Assembly: GCA_934589065.1 (NCBI GenBank)
Contig: CAKTNN010000010.1
Coordinates: 1 to 64,000, forward strand
Length of the DNA: 64,000 nucleotides
Direction of reading: 5' to 3'
Source of the DNA: an uncultured Oscillospiraceae bacterium
Lineage (GTDB): Bacteria > Bacillota > Clostridia > Oscillospirales > Oscillospiraceae
How positions within the stretch are numbered: the stretch's first letter is position 1; each line of letters opens with the position of its first letter. The translations under genes were made by a program, and so were the position numbers. The notes under the pieces were generated by a model. The model was not told the origin of the DNA and searched no databases. It saw only the letters and a list, made by a program, of their open reading frames with translations. Shown in pieces: positions 8,530 to 16,969 of the stretch.

Positions 8530-9590
8530 AAAACCTGGAAAAGTACCTGTCCATTCTGGGGCAGGAGGTGGATGGTCTGCTTCTGACCTCCCGCTACAGC
8601 CGCCATTACGGCGCAGAATTCGATATTGCCGAGGGCATGGCAATCGTCACCAAAAAGGGCTGCCGCTATTTTACCGACAGCCGGTATATCGAGTCTGCCC
8701 AGAATAACATCAAGGATTTTGAAGTCCTGGATGTTCAGGGAGGTCGGAACTATGCCAAGTGCATCAATGAGGCCATTGCCGATTTTGGTGTGACCGCCCT
8801 GGGCTTTGAGGAGGACTACCTGACTGTGGCGGAGTTCCGCAGCCTGGAGCAGAACCTCCATGCAAAGCTTGTGCCCTTCAATGCAAAGATCAACGGCTTT
8901 CGAGGCATGAAGGAGCCCTGGGAAATTGAGCGGATGCGGAAGGCCCAGAAGATTGCAGATCAGGCCTTTATGGAAACCCTGCCGGTAATCAGGGCCGGCA
9001 TGACCGAGCTGGAACTCCAGGCGGAGCTCATCTACCGTATGTATAAAAACGGCGCTCAGGGCCTGTCCTTCGATCCCATTGTGGTTTCCGGCCCCAATAC
9101 CAGTATGCCCCACGGCGTGGCAGGGGAGCGGGTGATTCAGGAGGGTGACTTCATCACCATGGATTTTGGCGTGCTCTATCAGGGTTACTGCTCCGATACC
9201 ACCCGCACTGTGGCGGTGGGCTACGCGACCGAGGAAATGAAGAAGGTTTACAATGTGGTTCTGCAGGCTCAGCTTGCAGGCATCGCTGCTACCAAGGCAG
9301 GAGTTACCGGTGCGGAGATTGACGGTGCAGCCCGGAAGGTCATTACCGATGCAGGCTACGGCGAGTTCTTTGGGCACAGCTATGGGCACAGCCTGGGCCT
9401 GGAAATCCACGAAAGCCCCAATTTGAGTATGCGCAACCCCGATCCCATTCCTGCCGGTGCGGTGTGTTCTGCGGAGCCCGGCATTTATCTGCCCGGAAAA
9501 TTCGGCGTCCGTATTGAGGATGTGACGATTGTTGGGGCCGATGGCTGCGAAGATATTACCAATATGCCCAAAGATTTACTGATTGTCTAA
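8526..9590 (+). CDS. M24 family Xaa-Pro aminopeptidase
   Basis: The 354-residue product has an N-terminal creatinase-like domain and a C-terminal pita-bread peptidase domain. The five expected metal ligands are visible: Asp in TMDFGVLYQ, Asp in GYCSDTTR, His in GHSYGHSLG, Glu in IHESP and Glu in RIEDV. It cleaves N-terminal residues ahead of proline in cytosolic peptides. It lies directly before efp, an order common in Firmicutes, and overlaps the HAD gene by 4 bases. The exact subtype (PepP or PepQ) cannot be set by eye. Confidence 0.93.
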   Translation: MKNLEKYLSILGQEVDGLLLTSRYSRHYGAEFDIAEGMAIVTKKGCRYFTDSRYIESAQNNIKDFEVLDVQGGRNYAKCINEAIADFGVTALGFEEDYLTVAEFRSLEQNLHAKLVPFNAKINGFRGMKEPWEIERMRKAQKIADQAFMETLPVIRAGMTELELQAELIYRMYKNGAQGLSFDPIVVSGPNTSMPHGVAGERVIQEGDFITMDFGVLYQGYCSDTTRTVAVGYATEEMKKVYNVVLQAQLAGIAATKAGVTGAEIDGAARKVITDAGYGEFFGHSYGHSLGLEIHESPNLSMRNPDPIPAGAVCSAEPGIYLPGKFGVRIEDVTIVGADGCEDITNMPKDLLIV

Positions 9591-9608
9591 AAATTTTCGT
9601 TCTCCCTC

Positions 9609-9637
9609 TTGCAAAAACGCGCAATATAGGGTAAACT
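9609..9637 (+). promoter_or_regulatory. Promoter of efp
   Basis: TTGCAA and TAAACT are separated by 17 bases, leaving a leader of about 60 bases with AGGAGG before the start. Confidence 0.55.
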
Positions 9638-9702
9638 AGCATGGTTAAGGATATAGATACTTGTATCCCCCCAAAGGGAACATACATTAGGAGGATAAAC
9701 CA

Positions 9703-10266
9703 ATGATTTCTGCAAGTGATTTTAGAAATGGCGTAACCTTTGAAATGGACGGCAAGGTTATGCAGGTCATCGAGTTCCAGCACGTTAAGCCCGGCAAGGG
9801 CGCTGCTTTCGTCCGTGTGAAGATGAAGAACGTCATCACCGGCGGCGTGACCGAGACCAGCTTCAACCCCTCTGCCAAGTACCCCACCGCTTACATTGAG
9901 CGTAAGAAGATGGAGTACTCCTACAACGACGGCAACCTCTACTACTTCATGGATGGCGAAACCTACGAACTGACTCCCATCGATGCCAGCGTTCTGGATG
10001 ATTCCTTCAAGTTCGTCAAGGAAAACGATGTTTGCACCATCATGAGCTACAAGGGCAATGTTTTCGGCGTGGAAGCTCCCAACTTTGCTGACCTGGTGGT
10101 CACCAAGACCGAGCCTGGCTTCGCCGGCAACACCGCTACCAACGTCACCAAGCCCGCTACCGTGGAGACCGGTGCTGAAATCAAGGTGCCCCTCTTTATC
10201 AACGAGGGCGACAAGATTCAGATCGACACCCGCACCGGCGAATACCTGGGCCGTTCCAAGGCCTAA
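9703..10266 (+). CDS. efp: Translation elongation factor P
   Basis: The 187-residue product has the standard EF-P length with KOW-like, OB and C-terminal OB domains. The domain-I loop reads KPGKGAA, so the tip residue is Lys32, the position modified in some bacteria. The C-terminal signature [19 protein letters not shown] is present. EF-P relieves ribosome stalling at proline runs. An AGGAGG site lies upstream. It is followed within 33 bases by the acidic CD1247-type gene and probably shares its transcript. Confidence 0.98.
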   Translation: MISASDFRNGVTFEMDGKVMQVIEFQHVKPGKGAAFVRVKMKNVITGGVTETSFNPSAKYPTAYIERKKMEYSYNDGNLYYFMDGETYELTPIDASVLDDSFKFVKENDVCTIMSYKGNVFGVEAPNFADLVVTKTEPGFAGNTATNVTKPATVETGAEIKVPLFINEGDKIQIDTRTGEYLGRSKA

Positions 10267-10299
10267 GCTTACCGGCATAAGCCGGAAAGGAGAATAATA

Positions 10300-10776
10300 A
10301 TGACGATTTCTGAAAAATCCGCCTACCTCAAGGGCCTGATGGACGGCCTCAAACTGGATACCGAGACCAACGAGGGCAAGATGATTGCCGCCATTGTGGA
10401 TTTGCTCGGCGATATGTCCAAGCGTATGGTGGACATTGAAGATACCACCATTGCCATCTCCGATGAGCTGGACGAGATTGAAGAAGACCTGGATGCCATC
10501 GAAGACTTCATCCTGGATGAAGACGAGGATGACTGGGACGACGAAGAAGACGAGGACTACTACGATCCTTCCGAGGACGAGGAAGACGACGAGGAGGAGC
10601 CGGAAGAGGGCTTTGACTTCGGCGATGAGGATTCTACCATTTACGAGGTAGAGTGCTCCTGCGGCAACGTCATCGATTTTGACGAGGAAGTCCTGGAGTC
10701 CGGCAGCATTGTCTGCCCCAACTGCGGCGAAACTCTGGAGTTCACCTTCGATGAGGATGAAACGGACGACCAGTAA
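10300..10776 (+). CDS. CD1247-type acidic protein with C-terminal zinc ribbon
   Basis: The 158-residue product has an N-terminal helical domain (SEKSAYLKGLMDGLKL and KMIAAIVDLL) matching CD1247 N-terminal-domain proteins of Clostridia. A very acidic linker follows (about 60-110, mostly Asp and Glu), and then a short zinc ribbon with CSCGN and CPNCG. The function is unknown. The charge pattern suggests a binding protein that mimics nucleic acid or contacts basic proteins, but this is inference. It lies downstream of efp and ends before a strong terminator. Confidence 0.82.
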   Translation: MTISEKSAYLKGLMDGLKLDTETNEGKMIAAIVDLLGDMSKRMVDIEDTTIAISDELDEIEEDLDAIEDFILDEDEDDWDDEEDEDYYDPSEDEEDDEEEPEEGFDFGDEDSTIYEVECSCGNVIDFDEEVLESGSIVCPNCGETLEFTFDEDETDDQ

Positions 10777-10808
10777 GTCCCAAATTCGTCAGACTCTTTA
10801 AACACCTT

Positions 10809-10842
10809 AGGCCACGCAGGCGTCTGCCTGTGTGGCCTTTTT
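10809..10842 (+). terminator. Terminator of the efp transcript
   Basis: The stem AGGCCACGCAGGC / GCCTGTGTGGCCT is followed by TTTTT. Confidence 0.9.
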
Positions 10843-10865
10843 CGTTCCCGTCACGTGCGCACCCC

Positions 10866-11018
10866 TTCGTGATTGCGGGCTGGTACGTAGACCGCTTCCT
10901 TCGTCATTGCGAACCAGTGCGCACACTGGTGTGGCAATCTTCTCTCCTGATAACCGGGGCCGTAATTGCAAGAGAAGATTCCCACGGCAGTGACATCGGT
11001 CACTGCCTCGGAATGACG
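10866..11018 (+). repeat. Dispersed palindromic repeat, copy 2 (complete short form at 10902-11018)
   Basis: A degenerate left-end fragment (10866-10901) precedes a full 117-base copy. The copy has left end cgtcattgcgaaccag with palindrome ccagtgcgcacactgg, ggcaatctt, a middle gataaccggggc, and right end gaagattcccacg with palindrome gcagtgac/gtcactgc and ggaatgacg. The two ends are inverted relative to each other. Together with copy 3 and the pyk promoter it fills the 511-base gap. Confidence 0.88.
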
Positions 11019-11026
11019 AAAAAGGT

Positions 11027-11124
11027 GTCAAAAGCGAACCACTACGCCCGCAGGCGTGTACAGAGCGCAACCGCCGCAGGCGGCTCTTAGCGCGAGTAGT
11101 GCGCACACTGGTGTGGCAATCTTC
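11027..11124 (+). repeat. Dispersed palindromic repeat, copy 3 (variant with nested hairpins, left end only)
   Basis: It starts gtcaaaagcgaacc and ends gtgtggcaatcttc. In place of the simple palindrome is a 60-base insert with nested stems (CGCCcgcaGGCG, AACCGCCgcaGGCGGCTT, and outer ACTAC/GTAGT). The same insert recurs inverted at 42.9 kb. Confidence 0.75.
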
Positions 11125-11207
11125 ACTTCCTGCCGGGAAAGAATTTCCATAAGAATTGATTTATAGCTGCATAAAATCAGTGGTTTTATATTTATTTCTC
11201 CGAATTC

Positions 11208-11236
11208 TTGCATCCTGGAAGCAGCTATGCTATAAT
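11208..11236 (+). promoter_or_regulatory. Promoter of pyk
   Basis: TTGCAT and TATAAT are separated by 17 bases, with TGC directly before the -10. Confidence 0.8.
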
Positions 11237-11287
11237 GCCCTTGAATTAGGAAATCCAAAAAATCAATAAGAAAGCGAGAGATGCTTT

Positions 11288-12700
11288 ATGCGGAAAACCA
11301 AGATTATCTGCACCATTGGCCCTGCCTCCGAGAATGAGGAAACCCTGAAAAAAATGTGCCTTGCCGGTATGAACGTTGCCCGGCTGAATTTCTCCCACGG
11401 CACCCACGAGGAGCAGCAGCGGAAAATTGACCTCATTAAAAAAGTTCGCAGCGAACTGAATATGCCCATTGCCATTTTGCTGGATACCAAGGGCCCGGAG
11501 TACCGGATTCGTACCTTTAAAGACGGCAAGGTTCATGTAAACGCCGGTGACCGCTTCACCTTCACCGTAGACGAGGTAGAGGGTGACGAGACAATCGTTT
11601 CCGTCAATTATAAGGGCCTTATTAAGGATCTGGCTGTGGGCGACCGGGTGCTGGTAAACAATGGCCTGGTGGTGTTCGAGGTGGAAGAGCTGAAGGGCGC
11701 CAATGCAATCTGCCGTGTCATCGTTGGCGGCGACCTCAGCGACCGCAAGAGTATGTCTTTCCCCAATAAGGTAATGACCGGCCCCTTCCTTTCCGAGGCC
11801 GACAAGCAGGATCTTCTCTTCGGCATTCAGAACGATGTGGACTTTGTGGCTGCATCCTTCGTTTCCAACAAGCAGAATGTGATGGATATGCGGCAATTTT
11901 TGAATGAAAACGGCGGCAGCGGCATTGATATCATTGCAAAGATTGAGAATCAGTCCGGCGTGGACAATGTAGAGGAAATCTGCGAAGGCTGCGAGGGCAT
12001 CATGGTTGCCAGAGGCGACCTGGGCGTGGAAATTCCTTTTGTGGAGCTGCCTGCCGTTCAGAAACGTCTGATTCACAAGTGCCGGATGCTGGGCAAGCGG
12101 GTGGTCACCGCCACGGAGATGCTGGAATCCATGATTCACAATCCCCGCCCCACCCGTGCGGAAATCTCCGACGTTGCCAATGCCGTGTATGACGGCACTT
12201 CCGCAATCATGCTCTCCGGCGAATCCGCTGCCGGTAAGTATCCTGTGGAGGCTGTGGCAACCATGGCCCAGATCGCCGAGTATACCGAGCAGCATACCAG
12301 CTACCGCGAGCGCTTTTTCAAGGGCGATTTCCGGATCAATAACACGCTGGACGCCATTTCCCACGCCACCTGCGCCATGGCGATCGATGTAAATGCCAAG
12401 GCAATCGTTGTGTGCTCCGTCTCCGGCAAGACTGCCCGGATGGTCAGCCGCTTCCGCTGCCCCACGGATATCCTGGGCATGACTACGGATGCCAAGGTTT
12501 GGAGGAAGCTGAACCTCAGCTGGGGCGTCACGCCTGTGCTGGTGGAGGAGTACAATTCCATGGATGTGATGTTCTACCACGGCCTGTCCAATGCCAAGAA
12601 GTATTTTGGCTTGCAGGCAGGGGATAGCGTCGTCCTCACCGGCGGCCCCATCAACGGTCAGCGGGGAAATACCAATACCATTAAGGTGGAAACGGTTTAA
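11288..12700 (+). CDS. pyk: Pyruvate kinase
   Basis: The 470-residue product opens MRKTKIICTIGPAS and has the A/B/C-domain plan. The active-site stretch includes LDTKGPEYR, VARGDLGVEIP and the EMLESMI...PTRAEISDVANAVYDG segment. It transfers phosphate from phosphoenolpyruvate to ADP in glycolysis. The length equals the basic form; the extra C-terminal PEP-utiliser domain of some Bacilli is absent. It is monocistronic, with its own extended -10 promoter upstream and a terminator after it. The ribosome site is weak (AAGCGAGAG). Confidence 0.97.
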   Translation: MRKTKIICTIGPASENEETLKKMCLAGMNVARLNFSHGTHEEQQRKIDLIKKVRSELNMPIAILLDTKGPEYRIRTFKDGKVHVNAGDRFTFTVDEVEGDETIVSVNYKGLIKDLAVGDRVLVNNGLVVFEVEELKGANAICRVIVGGDLSDRKSMSFPNKVMTGPFLSEADKQDLLFGIQNDVDFVAASFVSNKQNVMDMRQFLNENGGSGIDIIAKIENQSGVDNVEEICEGCEGIMVARGDLGVEIPFVELPAVQKRLIHKCRMLGKRVVTATEMLESMIHNPRPTRAEISDVANAVYDGTSAIMLSGESAAGKYPVEAVATMAQIAEYTEQHTSYRERFFKGDFRINNTLDAISHATCAMAIDVNAKAIVVCSVSGKTARMVSRFRCPTDILGMTTDAKVWRKLNLSWGVTPVLVEEYNSMDVMFYHGLSNAKKYFGLQAGDSVVLTGGPINGQRGNTNTIKVETV

Positions 12701-12717
12701 GAGCCCAGTTGGTAAAA

Positions 12718-12748
12718 AACGGAGGTGTCCACCGGACGCCTCCGTTTT
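12718..12748 (+). terminator. Terminator after pyk
   Basis: The stem ACGGAGGTGTCC / GGACGCCTCCGT is followed by TTTTG. Confidence 0.88.
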
Positions 12749-12812
12749 GTGCGCCCCCACGTGATTGCGCACTGCCTCGGAATGACGGTAAGGTTCGTCA
12801 TTGCTTCCCCGG
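12748..12812 (+). repeat. Fragments of the dispersed repeat (right end then left end)
   Basis: A right-end piece (gcactgcctcggaatgacgg) is followed by a left-end piece (cgtcattgcttccc). Confidence 0.6.
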
Positions 12813-12869
12813 GCAATATTCTTATCTTCAGCCCCTGCTGCCTCTGCAAATTTATCTATTTTCCCATGA

Positions 12870-12898
12870 TTGACAGAACACCAAAACGGTGTTACGAT
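12870..12898 (+). promoter_or_regulatory. Promoter of the first MATE gene
   Basis: A consensus TTGACA and TACGAT are separated by 17 bases. Confidence 0.7.
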
Positions 12899-12931
12899 GT
12901 GCGCCGAAAATGAAGGATAGGAAGGCTTATT

Positions 12932-14314
12932 ATGAGTAAAGAACATACAAAGGATATGACGGTGGGTGCGCCCCTGCCCATCATTCTTTCCTTTATGCTG
13001 CCGCTGCTGCTGGGGCTGCTGTTTCAGCAGTTCTATTCCATGGTGGATACGGTGGTTGTGGGCAATTTCCTGGGCATGGAGGCCCTGGCAGGAGTGGGCT
13101 CCACCGGCTCCATCAATTTCCTGGTGCTGGGCCTGTGCAACGGTGTCTGCGCCGGGTTTGCCATCCCCGTTGCCCAGAAGTTTGGCGAGAAGGACACCCA
13201 GGGGCTTCGCAATTTTGTGGGCAATATGATTTGGCTGGGCGGTTTGATTGCATTAATTGTCACCCTGATCACTACCGTTGGCTGCGAAGAGATCCTGGTG
13301 GCAATGGACACCCCGGAGGATACCTTCCGGTATGCATACGATTATATTTTCCTGATTTTCCTGGGCATTCCCGCAACCATGCTTTATAATCTGCTCTCCG
13401 GCATTCTCCGCTCCCTGGGAGACAGCCGGACGCCTCTGCTGTTTTTGATTTTTTCCAGCCTGCTCAATGTGGCTCTGGATGTGCTGTGCGTGGTTACTCT
13501 TCGTATGGGGGTTGCCGGTGCGGGGTGGGCGACCCTTTTGAGCCAGCTGGTGTCCGGCCTTTTGTGCCTGGTGTATATGGCAAAAAAGTTTCCCGTGCTG
13601 CACCTGGAAAAGGGAAACCTGCGGGTTCAGGGCTACTATGTCCGGCGGCTGCTCATTATGGGCCTTCCCATGGGTCTGCAATATTCCATCACCGCCATCG
13701 GCAGCATTCTGCTGCAAACGGCGGTAAATGGCCTGGGCTCTGCGGTTATGGCGGCGGTGGCCTCCGGCAGCAAGGTTTCTGCCCTGTTTGCCACTCCCTT
13801 TGATGCCATGGGAACCATGGCGGCGACCTATGCCGGACAAAACCTGGGGGCAGGGAAGCTGGATCGGGTGCGTACCGGGGTGCGGGAGTGCGCTATTCTG
13901 GGCTGCGTCTACAGCCTGGTTGCTCTGACAGCGCTCTATTTCCTGGGAGGCAATATGGCGGGGCTGTTCCTGAATGGCTCCGATGCCGCTTCCGCCGGGA
14001 AGATCCTCCCTTTGGCCCACCGGATGCTGACGGTTTGGGGCATTTTTTACATTGCCCTGATGTTTGTGAATCTGGTTCGCTTTACCATTCAGGGTTTGGG
14101 CTATTCCAACCTGGCGGTGCTCTCCGGCGTGTTTGAGATGATCGCCCGGGGCGGGGTTGCCGTGGGCCTGGTTCCCCTGGTGGGGTTCGATGCGGTGTGC
14201 ATTGCCTCTCCCGCCGCCTGGGTGCTGGCGGATTGCTTCCTGATTCCGGCATATCTGGTGTGCCTGAAAAAGCGCACCCAGCAGGCAGCCCACACTCCGG
14301 CTGTGACGGAGTAA
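12932..14314 (+). CDS. MATE family efflux transporter
   Basis: The 460-residue membrane protein has about 12 predicted helices in two MatE halves. It begins with the family pattern MTVGAPLPIILSFMLPLLLGLLFQQFYSMVDTVVVG. Repeated motifs such as GILRSLGDSRTPL and AAVASGSKVSALFATPFDAMGTM-type segments are typical. It would export drugs or metabolites in exchange for Na+ or H+; the substrate is unknown. It is a single gene with its own promoter and a shared bidirectional terminator. A second, distant MATE gene lies at 26-27 kb. Confidence 0.92.
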   Translation: MSKEHTKDMTVGAPLPIILSFMLPLLLGLLFQQFYSMVDTVVVGNFLGMEALAGVGSTGSINFLVLGLCNGVCAGFAIPVAQKFGEKDTQGLRNFVGNMIWLGGLIALIVTLITTVGCEEILVAMDTPEDTFRYAYDYIFLIFLGIPATMLYNLLSGILRSLGDSRTPLLFLIFSSLLNVALDVLCVVTLRMGVAGAGWATLLSQLVSGLLCLVYMAKKFPVLHLEKGNLRVQGYYVRRLLIMGLPMGLQYSITAIGSILLQTAVNGLGSAVMAAVASGSKVSALFATPFDAMGTMAATYAGQNLGAGKLDRVRTGVRECAILGCVYSLVALTALYFLGGNMAGLFLNGSDAASAGKILPLAHRMLTVWGIFYIALMFVNLVRFTIQGLGYSNLAVLSGVFEMIARGGVAVGLVPLVGFDAVCIASPAAWVLADCFLIPAYLVCLKKRTQQAAHTPAVTE

Positions 14315-14331
14315 GAACAAATTCAAAACGA

Positions 14332-14382
14332 AAAACAACTGTTATCCCAGACCCGCGTCCGGCCCGGAATGACAGTTGTTTT
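14332..14382. terminator. Bidirectional terminator between MATE and ThrE-type genes
   Basis: AAAACAACTGT and ACAGTTGTTTT enclose a loop that contains cccggaatgac, recalling the dispersed-repeat right end. It serves the plus-strand MATE gene and the minus-strand exporter. Confidence 0.8.
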
Positions 14383-14397
14383 CTTTGTGTACGCTTT

Positions 14398-15633
14398 TTA
14401 TAGCGTTTTGTGTTTTTTTACCCTTCGGTCGGTGTACATCCCCACCAGACTGGAAACCAGAATGATGCTGGCAGCCATCACCCCCGCAATGGCTGCGGTG
14501 GAAAAGCCTTGGGAAACAAATTGGTCAATGGAGCCATCCACAGCCCAGCGCATGGTGTGGTAGAGCCCTGCGCCGGGAATCAGGGGAATGATGGATACCA
14601 CCAGATAGCATATTGTAGGGTATTTGCGCACCCGCGCCATAATTTCCGAGTAGAGGGCCGACAGGGCCGTGCCGCAAAATACGGCGGAAAGGGTGCTGAA
14701 ACCCTCCTCCAGGGCCAGATAATACACGGCGTAGCACATGATGCCGCCCAGTGCGCAGAGCAGCGTTCCGGGGCCATGGATATTAAAGAGAATGGAAAAA
14801 CCCAGGCAGCCGCCCAGGGCGGCAAGGCACAGCACCCAAAGGGGATGCAGCGTTTCCGGAGCCGTTGCCGGAGGCCCCCAGGCAAGAAACGTGACGTTTC
14901 TTGCTCCCGCAGAGCCCAGGGCCATAGCGGCGGCAATCAGCAGTACCTGGACGCATTTGTTGATGCCGGAATTGATATCCCCGTAGATCATATCCCGCAG
15001 GGCGTTTGTAAACACCAGGCCGGGAACCAGAATCATCATGCCGCCGATAATCACCGTGTCGGCATTGGCAACAATGCCCCAGGCATTCAGGGCGTAAGCC
15101 GTCAGGGCCATAACAAAGGAGGAGGCCAGGGTGCTGAAAATGGGGTTTGCCTTCAGCCTGTCCATAAACCCGGAGAGAAAGCAGATCAGAACCCCTAAGA
15201 GTCCTGCAAAGATTCCGTCCGGAAAGCTGCACCCAAAGAGCAGACCAAATCCTCCCGCCCCCAGAAAGTGCCCGCAAATCCGCATGGGCAGGCCATAGTA
15301 GGGCACGGCTTTCTTTACCTGGTGCAGAAGCTCGATGGCTTCCTGCGGCTCGGGCTTTTCAGCACACAGGCGGCGGCTCAGGGCATTCAGCCGCTCTACC
15401 GCATCCAGATTGTTTCCGTGAAAGCCGATGCGCCGCATTCGGGTAATGGGCTTGCCGGAGTCCGTTACCACGCTGACGATTACGTAGCCCGGAATCGCCG
15501 CAACCTCCGGCTCCAGTCCGTAGGCGAGGAGCACACGGCGCACACTGTCCTCCACCCGGTAGGTTTCCGCTCCGGAGATTGCCAGCTCATAGCCCAGATC
15601 TGTGGCAAGGTCTAATAATAGATATTCGTTCAT
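14398..15633 (-). CDS. Threonine/serine exporter (ThrE) family, fused form
   Basis: The 411-residue product has a soluble N-terminal segment (about 1-110, with SGAETYRVEDSV), then about ten membrane helices in two blocks. The first is the ThrE N-terminal type (DUF1212) and the second the DUF3815-like type, fused into one chain. Such proteins export threonine and serine; the substrate here is inferred. GGAG lies 7 bases before the ATG. It follows degV on the same strand, from which it is separated by a terminator-like hairpin. Confidence 0.86.
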   Translation of the reverse strand: MNEYLLLDLATDLGYELAISGAETYRVEDSVRRVLLAYGLEPEVAAIPGYVIVSVVTDSGKPITRMRRIGFHGNNLDAVERLNALSRRLCAEKPEPQEAIELLHQVKKAVPYYGLPMRICGHFLGAGGFGLLFGCSFPDGIFAGLLGVLICFLSGFMDRLKANPIFSTLASSFVMALTAYALNAWGIVANADTVIIGGMMILVPGLVFTNALRDMIYGDINSGINKCVQVLLIAAAMALGSAGARNVTFLAWGPPATAPETLHPLWVLCLAALGGCLGFSILFNIHGPGTLLCALGGIMCYAVYYLALEEGFSTLSAVFCGTALSALYSEIMARVRKYPTICYLVVSIIPLIPGAGLYHTMRWAVDGSIDQFVSQGFSTAAIAGVMAASIILVSSLVGMYTDRRVKKHKTL

Positions 15634-15673
15634 GAAGCTTCTCCGATGATGTGAAATGAGGTTTCATCCAATA

Positions 15674-15736
15674 AAACACCGCCATTGCAAGCCGGGCTGC
15701 CTGAATTGGGAAACCCTGCCTAAAATGACGGTGTTT
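15674..15736. terminator. Hairpin terminator between degV and the ThrE-type gene
   Basis: AAACACCGCCATT pairs with AATGACGGTGTTT. The stem includes cattgcaa and aaatgacgg, so it looks like a dispersed-repeat pair recruited as a terminator. T-rich tails occur on both strands. Confidence 0.7.
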
Positions 15737-15740
15737 GTGT

Positions 15741-16583
15741 TTACTTTCTGGCGAAAATCACGCCCAGGGTGTTGGGGCCGCAGTGGCAGGAGATGGTGCA
15801 CCCGGCAATGGCGGTATAGACGGTGCCAAACTCCCCGGCAGCGGCGATTTCCGCTTTGACAGCCTCCAGGGTGCTGTCGCTGACCTGGGTGGAAACCAGA
15901 ATCAGGGCAGAGCGGTCGATATCCTCCCGACCGGTCAGCCGTTCATGGACGTAGTTTGTCAGGCACTTATCGTAGCTGCCCCGGTATTTTTTACCCACGC
16001 CCATTTTGCCGTCCCGCAGTTCAATGCAGGGCTTCAGGTTCAGAAGGTTTGCCCCCAAAGCGGCAACGGTGGAGCAGCGCCCGCCCTTCACCATGTAGTC
16101 CAGCCGATCCAGCACAAAGCTGGTTTCTACCTTGTGGGCGTATTCGTTCAGCTTTTCTACAATGGCATCCAGGTCATCCATGGTTTTTGCCAGCTCGATC
16201 GCCTTGAGCACCATCAGACCCTGACCGGAGCTTAAGTTGCGGGAGTCAACCACCCGTACATGGGGAAAGCTCTGGGCGGCAATATAGGCATTCTGATAGC
16301 TGGAAGAGAAGCCGGAGCCCAGGTTGATGTGAATATGTCCCTGGCAGGAATCACTGTATTTCTGGAACAATTCCTGATAGACGGCAACGCTTCTGGCAGC
16401 GGTGGAGCACAGATTGCCGCCGGCGGCAACGTGCTGAAAGATATCCGTGGGGGTAATGGTGACGTTGTCCAGAAATTCCTGCTCCTCTTTCATGACGATC
16501 AGAGGAATCAGGTCGATCTTGTACTGTTCCAGCAGCGCTTTCGGCAGGTCGCAGGTGCTGTCGGAAGAGATCTTGATGTTCAT
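15741..16583 (-). CDS. DegV family fatty-acid-binding protein
   Basis: The 280-residue product has the DegV opening ISSDSTCDLPKALLEQY, the middle motifs GSGFSSSYQNA and VDSRNLSSGQG, and FVLDRLDYMVKGGR. DegV/FakB proteins bind a fatty acid and present it to a kinase (FakA) for phosphorylation. No FakA gene is in the window, so the role as a FakB is inferred from family. AAAGGA lies 8 bases before the ATG. Confidence 0.93.
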   Translation of the reverse strand: MNIKISSDSTCDLPKALLEQYKIDLIPLIVMKEEQEFLDNVTITPTDIFQHVAAGGNLCSTAARSVAVYQELFQKYSDSCQGHIHINLGSGFSSSYQNAYIAAQSFPHVRVVDSRNLSSGQGLMVLKAIELAKTMDDLDAIVEKLNEYAHKVETSFVLDRLDYMVKGGRCSTVAALGANLLNLKPCIELRDGKMGVGKKYRGSYDKCLTNYVHERLTGREDIDRSALILVSTQVSDSTLEAVKAEIAAAGEFGTVYTAIAGCTISCHCGPNTLGVIFARK

Positions 16584-16662
16584 TGGTCAGGTCCTTTCCA
16601 TAAAGGTTACGAAAAACAGGGAAGTGATTCCAAAAGTGCGGGATAAACGAAAAAAGTTACAC

Positions 16663-16690
16663 TTGTAATCTTCCGAATACATGGTAGAAT
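16663..16690 (+). promoter_or_regulatory. Promoter of the HMA peptide gene
   Basis: TTGTAA and TAGAAT are separated by 16 bases. Confidence 0.55.
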
Positions 16691-16766
16691 AGTATCATAC
16701 CTGGCGGAAGGTGTCAATCTTTTTTTGGCTGTCCTGTTCGCCAAATATACCCAGGAGGTACGTACA

Positions 16767-16964
16767 ATGAACATGGTTATTTCTGTAGAGGGCATGATGT
16801 GCACCCATTGCAAGGCTCGGGTGGAGAAGGCACTGCTGGCAGTTCCTGGCACGGAGAGCGCCCTGGCAGACCTGGAAAAGAAGAACGTCACCGTCACCGG
16901 TACGGCGGGGGAAACAGCCTGGAAAGAGGCGATCACCGCCGCGGGCTACAAGGTTGTGGAGTGA
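16767..16964 (+). CDS. Heavy-metal-associated (HMA) domain peptide, CopZ-like
   Basis: The 65-residue product is a single ferredoxin-like HMA domain. The metal-binding loop GMMCTHC gives Cys12 and Cys15, and the ending AITAAGYKVVE is typical. Such proteins carry Cu(I) or other soft metals to ATPases or regulators. ATG 16767 is chosen because AGGAGG lies upstream and the domain begins there. No P-type ATPase or metal regulator is nearby; the partner on the transcript is instead an alpha/beta hydrolase 5 bases downstream. Confidence 0.88.
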   Translation: MNMVISVEGMMCTHCKARVEKALLAVPGTESALADLEKKNVTVTGTAGETAWKEAITAAGYKVVE

Positions 16965-16969
16965 AGAAT

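Noticed and set aside
16799..16969. Upstream extension of the alpha/beta hydrolase
   Set aside because: It overlaps the HMA gene in another frame and the hydrolase fold begins at ATG 16970.
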